This document shows, in pieces, positions 25,721 to 33,680 of a DNA stretch of 64,000 bases. The translations under genes and the position numbers were made by a program. Positions within the stretch are counted from its first letter, which is position 1, and each line of letters begins with the position of its first letter. Source of the stretch: CAVQCT01 sp964371785 (lineage in GTDB: Bacteria; Zixibacteria; MSB-5A5; GN15; FEB-12); the NCBI GenBank assembly GCA_964371785.1, contig CAYJOL010000011.1, positions 3,591 to 67,590 on the forward strand, read 5' to 3'. The notes beneath the pieces were generated by a model. The model was not told the DNA's origin and searched no databases. It was given only the letters and a program-made list of their open reading frames with translations.

Positions 25721-27034
25721 TTAACTGAACTTCCGGGTTTTCTTATACAGGTGGGATCGCTCAAGACCGAGCTCCCGTGCGGCCTGAGCCATGTTACCTT
25801 CATTGCGAGCGATGGTTGTTTCTATATATGCCTGCTCAAACGCGGCCACGGCTTCTTTTAAGGTCTGAGCCGATGAGGTTCCATAGGACGGCATTAACAT
25901 TTTGACGTCAGTCAGCCGGACCGTTGTGTCCTCGCAGTAAATATTGAGTCGCTCCACCAGATTCTTCAGCTCGCGTACGTTTCCGGGATACTTCAGGGAC
26001 TTGAGGTAGGTCAGCGCTTCGGGTGACAGATGTTTCACCGAAGTCTTGGTCTCCAGAGCAAACTTCTTCGAATAGTGGTCGATCAGGAGCGGAATGTCCT
26101 CCCGTCTCTCCCGTAGCGGCGAAAGGTTGAATTGGACCACGTTCAGTCTGTAGAGCAGATCCTGCCTGAATTTTCCATTCGCCACCATCGCAGTCAGGTC
26201 AAGGTTGGAGGCCGCTATAATGTTGCAGTCCACGCCGGTGGTTTTGTCCGAACCCACCGGGGTGACCGCTTTGTGTTCCACAACCCTCAGGATTTTCGCC
26301 TGCGCCTCCGGGGTCATCTCGCTGATCTCATCGAGAAAGATAGACCCTCGGTCCGCCTCGACGAATTTCCCTTTGCGTGCTTTGGCGGCTCCGGTGAAGG
26401 CTCCGGCTACATGACCGAACAACTCCGATTCGACCAGTTCCGCCGGAAGCGCCGCGCAATTGACGGCGACAAAAGGTCCGGTGGAAAACCGGCTGCTGCG
26501 ATGAATCATGTTTGCGACCAGTTCCTTACCGGTCCCGTTTTCGCCAAAGATAAGAAATCTCGTGGTTTTACCGGCCGAGCGCGCAATATCCTGTTTGAGT
26601 TTCTGAATGGACGGGGACTCGCCGATAAATTCGCCATAGAGGGCCTCAGTCAGCCGTTCCTTCTCCGACTGCAGGTTGTTTGTCTTGGTGGCATTGTCAA
26701 TCGTGATGAGGATTCGATCGAGTGAGATCGGTTTCTCAATGAAGTCATATGCGCCGAGCCTGATCGCTTCCACGGCTGTTGGTATATCGGCATGGCCCGA
26801 TATCATCACCACCAGTTGACGGGCGTCGGCAGTCAGGATTTCCTTTAACAGGTCCAGACCGTTTCCATCCGGAAGCATGATATCCAGGAAGATGATGTCA
26901 AAGCCGGCCCTGGAGAATTGCCGCCCTTCGGCGAGCGATTCCGCCGACACAACTTCGTGCTCCCGCCGTTCGAGGGCGGATTTCAGCGACGCTCGAATCT
27001 GTTCTTCGTCATCGACAATCAGTACTCTGGCCAT
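25721..27034 (-). CDS. NtrC-family sigma54-dependent response regulator
   Basis: A 437-residue regulator. ATG 27034 is chosen because it begins 'MARVLIVDDEE', the normal receiver start, and follows the kinase stop codon by a single base. The receiver (1-115) has phospho-acceptor Asp51 ('FLDIMLPD') and the conserved 'EKP' lysine. The AAA+ domain (about 138-370) has Walker A 'GENGTGKE', the sigma54-contacting 'GAFTGA' and Walker B 'GSIFLDEI'. The C-terminus is a Fis-type helix-turn-helix, 'MAQAARELGLERSHLYKK'. It therefore activates sigma54 promoters by ATP hydrolysis. A near-consensus sigma54 promoter and paired palindromes lie about 6.6 kb away at 33480-33631. It is the last gene of a three-gene operon. 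Confidence 0.95.
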   Translation of the reverse strand: MARVLIVDDEEQIRASLKSALERREHEVVSAESLAEGRQFSRAGFDIIFLDIMLPDGNGLDLLKEILTADARQLVVMISGHADIPTAVEAIRLGAYDFIEKPISLDRILITIDNATKTNNLQSEKERLTEALYGEFIGESPSIQKLKQDIARSAGKTTRFLIFGENGTGKELVANMIHRSSRFSTGPFVAVNCAALPAELVESELFGHVAGAFTGAAKARKGKFVEADRGSIFLDEISEMTPEAQAKILRVVEHKAVTPVGSDKTTGVDCNIIAASNLDLTAMVANGKFRQDLLYRLNVVQFNLSPLRERREDIPLLIDHYSKKFALETKTSVKHLSPEALTYLKSLKYPGNVRELKNLVERLNIYCEDTTVRLTDVKMLMPSYGTSSAQTLKEAVAAFEQAYIETTIARNEGNMAQAARELGLERSHLYKKTRKFS

Positions 27035-27035
27035 G

Positions 27036-28667
27036 CTACTGCGGAAGTCGTAATCGGACGACTCCGCCTCCTTGTTGGCGGTTTTGCAATTCAATCGTAC
27101 CACCGTGGTCGTGGACTATGCGATAGGCAATCACCAGCCCAAGCCCGGTGCCGCCTTTCTTGGTCGACATATACGGCTGAAACGGATCGGCGAGTTTCTC
27201 TTTGCTGAACCCCGGTCCGGTATCCTCTACCGATATCGCCAGGTATTCTTTGTCATCATACACATTGATCGCAACCGAAGCGCCGTCCGCCGACTCGAAT
27301 CCGTTCTTGATCAGGTTTATCAACACCTGTGTGACCGCATCCGGGTCTATTGATATGCTGGCGCGATGACTCGTGTTGACGATTTTGAACCTGCCCGCGG
27401 CTGATTCGCGCTGATACAGCGCCGATAAAGCATTGAGAACCGACTCTAATGGAACAGATTGGATTGATGGCGGGTTCATGCGGGCGAAACTGACGAACTG
27501 GTCGAGCAGTCTGGTCACCCGGTTAACTTCGTTTTTGATCGTAGTCGTAGTCTCTTCGAGAATGGCGCCGAACTTGGGTTGCTGTTCATAGTAGGATCGA
27601 CGAAGATCATCGGCGCTGATGGCGATAGGCGTGAGCGGATTCTTGATTTCGTGGGCAACTTTTCGTCCCATGGTCTGCCAGACGGCGATCTTTTCTGCGA
27701 CCGCGAGGTCCTTCTGGAGTTTTTTCAGCTTGCCCATCGTGTCGGTCAACGAATCGGCCAGATGCGAGAACTCGCCTTCCTCGTATGCCATGACCGGGGT
27801 CGAAAAATCTCCGCTGGCGATGCGCGAAGATGCCACCACCAGATTGTCGATCTCCCGCTTGGCCCGCCCGGTAATGTAGAAGCCAAGCAGAATGGCCGTC
27901 AACGCCGATATCACCGCCACCAACCCGGTAAGACCAAGCAAAGAGACGTAGATCGGGCGCTGGTCGCTCGAGCGGAACTTGGCCGCGACCAGATAATCGG
28001 CCCCGGCGCCACCCACGAGTACCGCTTCGTAACCGTCGTCTGTTTTGTAAATCGTGCCCGGGCTCATATTTTGATAGACAACGGGTGTGTCTGCCTCGGT
28101 GTAGATTTGTATGGTCGCTCCGAGCAATTCTCCGAGGCGCTGTTGATACCAGGAATTCAAGTATCGACCGGTGTACATGATTTTGCCGTCGGATAGTGGC
28201 GTCATGAACGTTATAGCCGCATGCGAACCGCCGCGATCATACTCTACAGTCTCCGCAAATCCGGCCGAACCTGATTGGGGCACGGGCATTTGTTTCTGGA
28301 TCAGCTCGCCAATAAGCCCAGGCCGGTTATAGCTGGCCAGGACCGTGTATGAGTTGTCCAGCAATTCCATGAAGTCCATTCCGTAGGGTCTGGGATCAAG
28401 ATCGACGGTAGTGCCACGACTCGAATCAAGAGTCATCAGCGCATACCTGAAATCCGCCGAAGTCAGCATTTGCTTGATGCTGATCTGCATTTCGTTTTTC
28501 AGCGAAGCATAGAAGGCATCGAACTTCTTCAGATCGCCATAGATATTCTGCTCTTTGAGCTCCTCAAGCTGTCTGGTGGAATGAAAATAGATGACCGTCA
28601 ATATCAGCAGCGGCGGTATGATCGCGACCAACACCAGATACAAACGGATGCGGCCAGAAAAGCTCAT
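27036..28667 (-). CDS. Sensor histidine kinase (NtrY-like) with periplasmic sensor domain
   Basis: A 543-residue kinase. TM1 is at about 9-28, the periplasmic sensor at about 30-238 (Cache-like from length), TM2 at about 239-264, then a HAMP linker. The H-box 'KVAHEIKNPLTPI' has His339; the N-box is 'LINLIKNGFESADG'; the G boxes are 'VEDTGPGF' and 'KKGGTGLGLVIAYRIV'. It phosphorylates the adjacent response regulator. Its ATG overlaps the stop of the upstream periplasmic-protein gene (ATGA), so the two are translationally coupled, which points to that protein as a partner or ligand carrier. Confidence 0.95.
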   Translation of the reverse strand: MSFSGRIRLYLVLVAIIPPLLILTVIYFHSTRQLEELKEQNIYGDLKKFDAFYASLKNEMQISIKQMLTSADFRYALMTLDSSRGTTVDLDPRPYGMDFMELLDNSYTVLASYNRPGLIGELIQKQMPVPQSGSAGFAETVEYDRGGSHAAITFMTPLSDGKIMYTGRYLNSWYQQRLGELLGATIQIYTEADTPVVYQNMSPGTIYKTDDGYEAVLVGGAGADYLVAAKFRSSDQRPIYVSLLGLTGLVAVISALTAILLGFYITGRAKREIDNLVVASSRIASGDFSTPVMAYEEGEFSHLADSLTDTMGKLKKLQKDLAVAEKIAVWQTMGRKVAHEIKNPLTPIAISADDLRRSYYEQQPKFGAILEETTTTIKNEVNRVTRLLDQFVSFARMNPPSIQSVPLESVLNALSALYQRESAAGRFKIVNTSHRASISIDPDAVTQVLINLIKNGFESADGASVAINVYDDKEYLAISVEDTGPGFSKEKLADPFQPYMSTKKGGTGLGLVIAYRIVHDHGGTIELQNRQQGGGVVRLRLPQ

Positions 28668-29929
28668 GGATGCCCCTCCGCACGTCGAACGGGCAAATCG
28701 ACAACGGCAATGCTGTCAAGTCTCGGCCTGCCGGTCAGATCGAAGGTGAAGTTTCTTAAGCGATCTCGCGAAATGAAATAGAGGGTAGGACGAAAAAGCG
28801 GAAATACACCGAGGTCACGCTTAAGGCTTCGATCGGCCAAATCGGCATAGTAATTTCGAGTGCGTGAACTATCGGCGTCCCGCGCGGCATCGATATAGTT
28901 GCTGAGAACTGTTATTGCCTCGCTCTGCTCCGGTCTTGAAGGACGCATCTGTTTGATCTGGTCACGAATCGAAATCATCGATGCGACAGATTCACTACCC
29001 CGAAACGGCACCAACTCAAGCAGTACATCCGCATTGGGATTGCCGTATTCGATTTCGATATGCACCCGGTCGCGGGACAGGATGTCCGCGAAGTAATCGG
29101 CCAATGGTTCCAGGCATCGGTTCAAATACGACAACCGAATGGTGGCGGGCCGACCCATCGTTTCTAAGAGCTGGCGGCCTTTCTGGCGGTCATACGGGTA
29201 CGATCTGACGATCGAAGTATCTTCCAGATAGAAGCTGTTTAACGGCGTGGGCGGTTCGCCGTTGAATACGTGCGCCAGTGATATAGGGCCGAACCGATAG
29301 TAAAGCGAAGTAGTCAGATAGCCGTCGCGATTGAGGGGGCTGGCGAGATTGGGTACAATCACGGCAACGAACGGCGCGGGTGTCGCCTGTATCTCAACTT
29401 TGGTATTAATCCAGGGAAGAGTACGCAGGGAGAAGAGTCCATCCGCCTGTCCGTATTCGAACTGGTCGATTACCTGATAACTGTCACGCCACAATGCAAT
29501 ATCGATCGGATTGCCGTTAGCGGTGTGATGTACCGGCAGGCTGTCGCCGGTAAGCAACGAAGCCGGTTCAATATCAAGACCGCCCAGAAATATCGTCGAA
29601 GTGCTGTCGATAACGGCCGTCTCAACCTTCGCCATCAAGGAATCTATGTCGGGCTGGGCGGGACTGACGGGAATAGGCTCGCTTATGGACACACCACGAT
29701 ACGACTGATCGACAACTCCGCTTAACAACGAGTCCCTGCCGGAGTAGACAGTAAAGCGGCTACCGGCGAAAATGTTCTGTTCTTCACCGGCGCCAAAATA
29801 AAACCGCTGAAGCTTGAATTGGATTACGCGACAAGAGAGTTCACCGGCTTGGACGGCCGAAACTGACATAAAGCCGGCGCTAACGACGACCACAATCCCA
29901 CAAAGCCAGTTCACGAGCACAACGCGCAT
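28664..29929 (-). CDS. Exported protein, remotely like a family-5 solute-binding protein
   Basis: A 421-residue exported protein. ATG 29929 is chosen for its AGGAGA site and because it begins a normal signal peptide (about 1-32, ending 'SAVQA'). The C-terminal half has a pattern that reminds me of extracellular solute-binding family 5: a 'KGRQLLETMG' helix and strand, 'RVHIEIEYGNPNADVLLELVPF', and a late 'LGVFPLFRPTLYFISRDRLRNF'. The resemblance is weak, and the length is short for the family (about 500). The gene is first in the operon with the kinase and regulator and overlaps the kinase by four bases. I infer a periplasmic accessory sensor; otherwise function is unknown. Confidence 0.6.
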   Translation of the reverse strand: MRVVLVNWLCGIVVVVSAGFMSVSAVQAGELSCRVIQFKLQRFYFGAGEEQNIFAGSRFTVYSGRDSLLSGVVDQSYRGVSISEPIPVSPAQPDIDSLMAKVETAVIDSTSTIFLGGLDIEPASLLTGDSLPVHHTANGNPIDIALWRDSYQVIDQFEYGQADGLFSLRTLPWINTKVEIQATPAPFVAVIVPNLASPLNRDGYLTTSLYYRFGPISLAHVFNGEPPTPLNSFYLEDTSIVRSYPYDRQKGRQLLETMGRPATIRLSYLNRCLEPLADYFADILSRDRVHIEIEYGNPNADVLLELVPFRGSESVASMISIRDQIKQMRPSRPEQSEAITVLSNYIDAARDADSSRTRNYYADLADRSLKRDLGVFPLFRPTLYFISRDRLRNFTFDLTGRPRLDSIAVVDLPVRRAEGHP

Positions 29930-29979
29930 TATCTTCTCCTGTATCTTATACAATAACAGATTAGCAAAAAACGGATACA

Positions 29980-29997
29980 AGTGTAAAAATTGACACA
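29980..29997. promoter_or_regulatory. Possible NtrC-family regulator site upstream of its own operon
   Basis: On the minus strand this reads TGTGTCAATTTTTACACT. It matches 14 of 18 positions of the palindrome TGTGTCAATTGAGACACA at 33480-33497, with the left half identical. It lies about 50 bases upstream of the first gene of the histidine kinase/regulator operon, where autoregulation would be expected. No convincing sigma54 promoter is seen next to it, so the claim is tentative. Confidence 0.35.
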
Positions 29998-30033
29998 GTT
30001 TTTTGGGATTCTGACGGCCGATTAAATATTGGA

Positions 30034-30062
30034 AGGTCAGGAGCATGGTTGGCCCCTGACCT
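30034..30062. repeat. AGGTCAGG/CCTGACCT palindrome
   Basis: Arms AGGTCAGG (30034-30041) and CCTGACCT (30055-30062) with a 13-base loop. It belongs to a family of GTCAGGA-type palindromes also seen at 31809, 51923, 56161 and 61218. It sits between the paralogue gene and the sensor operon and could also act as a weak terminator. Confidence 0.55.
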
Positions 30063-30157
30063 CGTTACGCAAAGGCGCATGGCAAAACGCTTTGCCGAGT
30101 CAGTCTATGGGCAAGCCACCGGGGCGGGGCCGCCGGCTCTTGAATGCCTGCCGGTGT

Positions 30158-31369
30158 CTACTTGGCTGATGGACTTTCTTTTTGATCAGCGGCACTCGTA
30201 TCGGCGGCACCGAGCGAGTCATGATAACAACGGCCGTTCATGATGTAGGAAAGTCTAATGTTTGCATCGGCCAGTTCGGCGATTTGCTGTTTGGTCAGCT
30301 TCAGATGGTAATGAACGCTGTCAACGGGCTCTGGAAGCTCCCCGAGCACTTCTTTCGTCTTGGACAGTTCGCCAGTCTCGGACAAAGTGAGGCAGATGTC
30401 GAACAGATGGTCATCGGGCAGTGCGTTTAGTGAGTCGTTCATGCGTTGGAGATACGCGTTCACATCGGTAAGCGGTTCAACCTTGCGGAACTTTGTTTCA
30501 CCATAGTTGCGCTGCCACATCTCGCCATTAATGAAGAACCCTTCAGTCGTTTTATCGTTCAGCGGTGCCTGTTCTCGCCGTTTCATAAGCTCTCTTTTTG
30601 CGTCGTTTTCATTGATGCGAATCGGACCGACGATGGTACCGTTGGCTCCCGTCGTATCAGGCTCCGCGGACGCGGTGTCAGGGCGGTGGAGTTGTTCACA
30701 GTTGATTCCCGCATCGGCCAGGGCAAGCAGTTGCCTCAGAGGTATTCTCACTCTGGCGTTTCCACGCTTGTCGACCTCGGGGGCATGGCCGATGATCTTT
30801 GCAGCAGCCGCCATTGCCTGCGGCGAACGCAGACTCATAGCAACATCGCAGATGACCTCCAGATCGCTGGGTTTGAGAGTGTCTCGGTCAAGTTTTCCCG
30901 ATTTCGGCCCTATGGCACTTCTCATAGCCCACGGTACTCGGGGATCGCCTTTCCAATACTCTATTGAATCCCCTTGGGTCACGAAGCAATATGGTACTGA
31001 ATAATTAAAAACCTTGTCTTCGGGCGTCTTCGTCGTGAGAACAAATTCGATTTCACTTGTATCATTAGTCGGTACCTTCAGTTCTAGCATCACGTAATTC
31101 GAGTCGCTCATACTCGGAAACGCAGCTTGCCAGATTGTCGGGCCGCTATACGCAATACCGTCCTTGGCCAGGACAGTCACGGAAACATCATGTATCCAAC
31201 GCCAGCCGGGTTTTATGCAAAAAGCCAACTTCACATGCTCTCCGTCAAACCCGTGCTGAACCGGTTCAATACTCCAGTAATAGGGTAATTGAATTGTTGG
31301 ACCAGTTGAGCCGACCGTTTGTGATATTAGATTGAATGCGATCACCACACATAAGGTCACGATTCTCAT
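30158..31369 (-). CDS. Secreted protein of unknown function, paralogue A
   Basis: A 403-residue protein with a signal peptide (about 1-20). It has no domain I recognise. The N-terminal 130 residues are beta-rich ('PTIQLPYYWSIEPVQHGFDGEHVKLAFCIKPGW'-like start), with 'YCFVTQGDSIEYWKGDPR' conserved in the neighbour. The C-terminal 150 residues, from 'RELMKRREQAPLNDKTTEGF' onward, are nearly identical to those of the protein encoded at 31810-33111 and mostly helical, ending 'AADQKESPSAK'. ATAGGAGGCTCTA precedes ATG 31369. The two genes are tandem duplicates, but the 3' halves are far more alike than the 5' halves, which suggests gene conversion. It may be an envelope protein of the adjacent two-component system. 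Confidence 0.7.
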   Translation of the reverse strand: MRIVTLCVVIAFNLISQTVGSTGPTIQLPYYWSIEPVQHGFDGEHVKLAFCIKPGWRWIHDVSVTVLAKDGIAYSGPTIWQAAFPSMSDSNYVMLELKVPTNDTSEIEFVLTTKTPEDKVFNYSVPYCFVTQGDSIEYWKGDPRVPWAMRSAIGPKSGKLDRDTLKPSDLEVICDVAMSLRSPQAMAAAAKIIGHAPEVDKRGNARVRIPLRQLLALADAGINCEQLHRPDTASAEPDTTGANGTIVGPIRINENDAKRELMKRREQAPLNDKTTEGFFINGEMWQRNYGETKFRKVEPLTDVNAYLQRMNDSLNALPDDHLFDICLTLSETGELSKTKEVLGELPEPVDSVHYHLKLTKQQIAELADANIRLSYIMNGRCYHDSLGAADTSAADQKESPSAK

Positions 31370-31803
31370 TAGAGCCTCCTATTATTCAAAGCCAATTGTC
31401 CCAATAGGGAAGTTACCTTCTAACAAACCGAATAGATTCGATACCAACCTCCTTTCTAGTTACATCAAGTGACGGACGTTAAACCGTACTCGTGTAGCGC
31501 TATCCGGCCACGATCATAGAAACTATCTCCCCTTAACGCTCGGTTTTCCTGACTCTATCATGCCAAGTGTATTACTGCGAGGCAACGGATTTCTTCCGCA
31601 CATTCTCGTATACCGTTTGGGGAGATGCCAATTCACGTGCCACTCGGTTTGTCTGCCGCGGAAGCTCACCGGGGACGGTTACGAAGCTGACCGAATCGAA
31701 TCCATGCCGCCGTTATCGGCGTGCGATAAACTCCCCCCAAGATCCATTGACCCCAATAGCCGTGCTCGTGACGCTTAAACTGAAGGTCGGGAGTATTCAG
31801 CTA
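31370..31803. other. Non-coding leader/intergenic region between the paralogues
   Basis: No gene is supported in this 430-base gap. On the minus strand it contains a strong unused ribosome-binding sequence AGAAAGGAGGT (about 31447-31457), about 80 bases upstream of the paralogue A start, and a segment GGAAGAAATCCGTTGCC (about 31583-31599). Both have counterparts at similar spacing upstream of paralogue B (about 33187 and 33332). The shared elements may be promoter or leader-RNA parts inherited in the duplication. Confidence 0.45.
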
Positions 31804-31917
31804 CGTAGGTCAGGAGCCCTGCGCTCCTGACATGGCAGATACCGACCGCACTGTACAGCGGACAAGTTCAGGACCCTGTTGAACGCTGCCGCGTTCTCGT
31901 CTGGATCCTGACCTACG
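31804..31917. mobile_element. 114-bp miniature inverted-repeat element inserted at the 3' end of paralogue B
   Basis: The ends are perfect 12-bp inverted repeats, CGTAGGTCAGGA (31804-31815) and TCCTGACCTACG (31906-31917). Inside are two hairpins: GTCAGGAGC/GCTCCTGAC (31809-31831) and an imperfect one around GAACGC-TGCC-GCGTTC. Homology between the two paralogues stops within a few bases of the right end. The element supplies the last 35 or so codons of paralogue B. There is no transposase inside, so it would be a non-autonomous (MITE/REP-like) element. Confidence 0.7.
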
Positions 31918-33111
31918 AAGACTCGTATCGACGGCATCGAGCGAGTCATGATAACAACGGCCGTTCATGATGTAGGAAAGTCTGATGTTCGCACCGGCCA
32001 GTTCGGCTATCTGCAGTTTGGTCAGCTTCACATGGTAATGAACGCTGTCAACGGGCTCCGGAAGCTGCCCGAGCACTCCTTTCGTCTTGGACAGTTCGCC
32101 AGTCTCGGACAAAGTGAGGCAGATGTCAAACAGATGGTCATCGGGCAGTGCGTTTAGTGAGTCGTTCATGCGTTGGAGATACGCGTTCACATCGGTAAGC
32201 GGTTCAACCTTGCGGAACTTTGTCTCACCATAGTTGCGCTGCCACATCTCGCCATTAATGAAGAACCCCTCGGTCGTCTTGTCGTTCAGCGGTGCCTGTT
32301 CTCGCCTTTTCATCAGTTCCCTATTTGCCTCGTTCTGGTCCAACCTCACTAGTTGCGAGGAACTGGACGTCGGTGCTGCGCGTCTCTGGTGCGTGAAGGT
32401 GGTGTCACGAGGGCTTCCCCATTCGGGATATACCGCAAACTGCAGTCCGATACCTTCGTCCCACAGCGCCAGGATTTTTCGCAACGTAAGCTTCACGCGT
32501 GCACTTCCGTCCCAGTCGATTTTGGGTGAAAAGCCAATAATCTTCTTTGCTATGTCGATTTCTTTCTGAGTGCGCTGTGTGAAAAACACTTCGTATTCTG
32601 TCTCCAGATCTTCTCGCCTGAGGGTATCCTTATCAATTGCATCTGATTTGGGTCGTTTGTATTTCGCCCCTATCCATGGAAAGCGCGGATCGCCTTTCCA
32701 ATACTCGATGGAATCCCCCTGGGTGACGAAGCAGTATTGTATAGAATAGTCAAAATCCATTCCGTTGGCCATACTGGCACTGAGCACAAAGTCGATTTCG
32801 CTTGTGTCATTTGATGGAACGACCAAGGAAAGTACCGTAAGATTAGAGTCATCTTTACTCTGAAATTGAACCTTCCACGACGTCGGTCCGGTGTATCCGA
32901 TCCCGTCGTGCAGTTTGACATTTACCGTTACACTTCTGATCCAATCAAAGTCAGGTCTAAACGAGAATGCGAGTTTGACATTCTGTCCATCAAATCCGTG
33001 TTGAAGCGGACTGATGTTCCATCTGTACGGCAAATGCGGGACTTCAGATGTCGTGCCGACCGAAGACAGCAAGAATACAGCGAACATTGTCGAGACTAAC
33101 AATCGTTTCAT
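31810..33111 (-). CDS. Secreted protein of unknown function, paralogue B (C-terminus altered by repeat element)
   Basis: A 433-residue exported protein. ATG 33111 gives a normal signal peptide ('MKRLLVSTMFAVFLLSSVG') and has GGGGGATTT before it. It is the tandem duplicate of the gene at 30158: the N-terminal halves share only blocks such as 'QHGFDG' and 'YCFVTQGDSIEYWKGDPR', whereas about 150 C-terminal residues are nearly identical. The last 30-35 residues ('LRRSGSRRERGSVQQ...') do not match the paralogue; they are translated from a 114-bp inverted-repeat element, and the stop codon lies inside it. The protein may be functional with a foreign tail or partly degraded. Function is unknown. Confidence 0.65.
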   Translation of the reverse strand: MKRLLVSTMFAVFLLSSVGTTSEVPHLPYRWNISPLQHGFDGQNVKLAFSFRPDFDWIRSVTVNVKLHDGIGYTGPTSWKVQFQSKDDSNLTVLSLVVPSNDTSEIDFVLSASMANGMDFDYSIQYCFVTQGDSIEYWKGDPRFPWIGAKYKRPKSDAIDKDTLRREDLETEYEVFFTQRTQKEIDIAKKIIGFSPKIDWDGSARVKLTLRKILALWDEGIGLQFAVYPEWGSPRDTTFTHQRRAAPTSSSSQLVRLDQNEANRELMKRREQAPLNDKTTEGFFINGEMWQRNYGETKFRKVEPLTDVNAYLQRMNDSLNALPDDHLFDICLTLSETGELSKTKGVLGQLPEPVDSVHYHVKLTKLQIAELAGANIRLSYIMNGRCYHDSLDAVDTSLRRSGSRRERGSVQQGPELVRCTVRSVSAMSGAQGS

Positions 33112-33479
33112 AAATCCCCCGGAATCAAAAAGTTTGAGCACATTTGCTGTTTTTCGAAAAGCCCTATTCTGCTGAACTTTAACTTACGCTTACCTCCTTT
33201 GAGCAACCTAACATCTGACGGCCAGAAAAACGGTTCCGTGCAATTTGGTAGGGTCGTTCAAATGAATTCCTTTTCCCCTGACCGTGCCGTCATCTTGATT
33301 TCAATCTGCTAAACAGAGTACAGCCGGGGCAACGGATTCCTTCCAATGAGCGCTTTCCAAGTCAAACGCAAAGCGCCTCATTAGCATCGACTCACGCTAT
33401 CTCAGAATGAATTCCTATGCGCTTGACATATATGAGCATACGCCAGTGAAGAACCTTCGGCTTGAGCCTCAATCGTTCT

Positions 33480-33497
33480 TGTGTCAATTGAGACACA
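33480..33497. promoter_or_regulatory. Upstream activator palindrome 1
   Basis: TGTGTCAATTGAGACACA, an imperfect 18-bp palindrome (arms TGTGTC/GACACA with a 6-base centre). A close copy lies 66 bp downstream, centre to centre, about six helical turns. With the sigma54-like promoter at 33616 it forms the arrangement expected for an NtrC-family activator; the obvious candidate is the regulator encoded at 25721-27034. Confidence 0.6.
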
Positions 33498-33545
33498 TAT
33501 CTAAGTTTATATTAATCAATGCGATACAATGCCTCTGTCAAATGT

Positions 33546-33563
33546 TGTGTCAGTTAAGACACA
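33546..33563. promoter_or_regulatory. Upstream activator palindrome 2
   Basis: TGTGTCAGTTAAGACACA, identical to the first copy except two central bases. Its centre is about 64 bp upstream of the -24 element of the sigma54-like promoter and about 90 bp before the inferred transcription start. Confidence 0.6.
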
Positions 33564-33615
33564 GTTGCTAGCGCGCCGGTTTTGCTAAATTATTGTTATA
33601 CAACGACCTAAGCTG

Positions 33616-33631
33616 TTGGCATTCGCTTTGA
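33616..33631 (+). promoter_or_regulatory. Sigma54-like promoter for the propeller lipoprotein
   Basis: TTGGCATTCGCTTTGA, with GG at -24 (33618-33619), exactly ten bases, then GA where the consensus has GC at -12. The near-consensus TTGGCA block is the better half. The start of transcription would be near 33642, about 39 bases before ATG 33681. Confidence 0.5.
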
Positions 33632-33680
33632 TATGTGTGATGACGGATTGAAGAAAACCCCTTAACTGAAGGAGAAAGTC

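Larger units (their letters stand above)
33112..33680. other. Divergent regulatory region with NtrC-type control elements
   Basis: About 570 bases without a gene, between paralogue B (minus) and the propeller lipoprotein (plus). The plus-strand half carries two copies of TGTGTCARTTRAGACACA and a sigma54-like promoter (listed separately). The minus-strand half has an unused AAAGGAGGT sequence at about 33187-33195 and a GGAAGGAATCCGTTGCC segment near 33332 that resembles one upstream of paralogue A. I see no tRNA or small gene. Confidence 0.5.
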
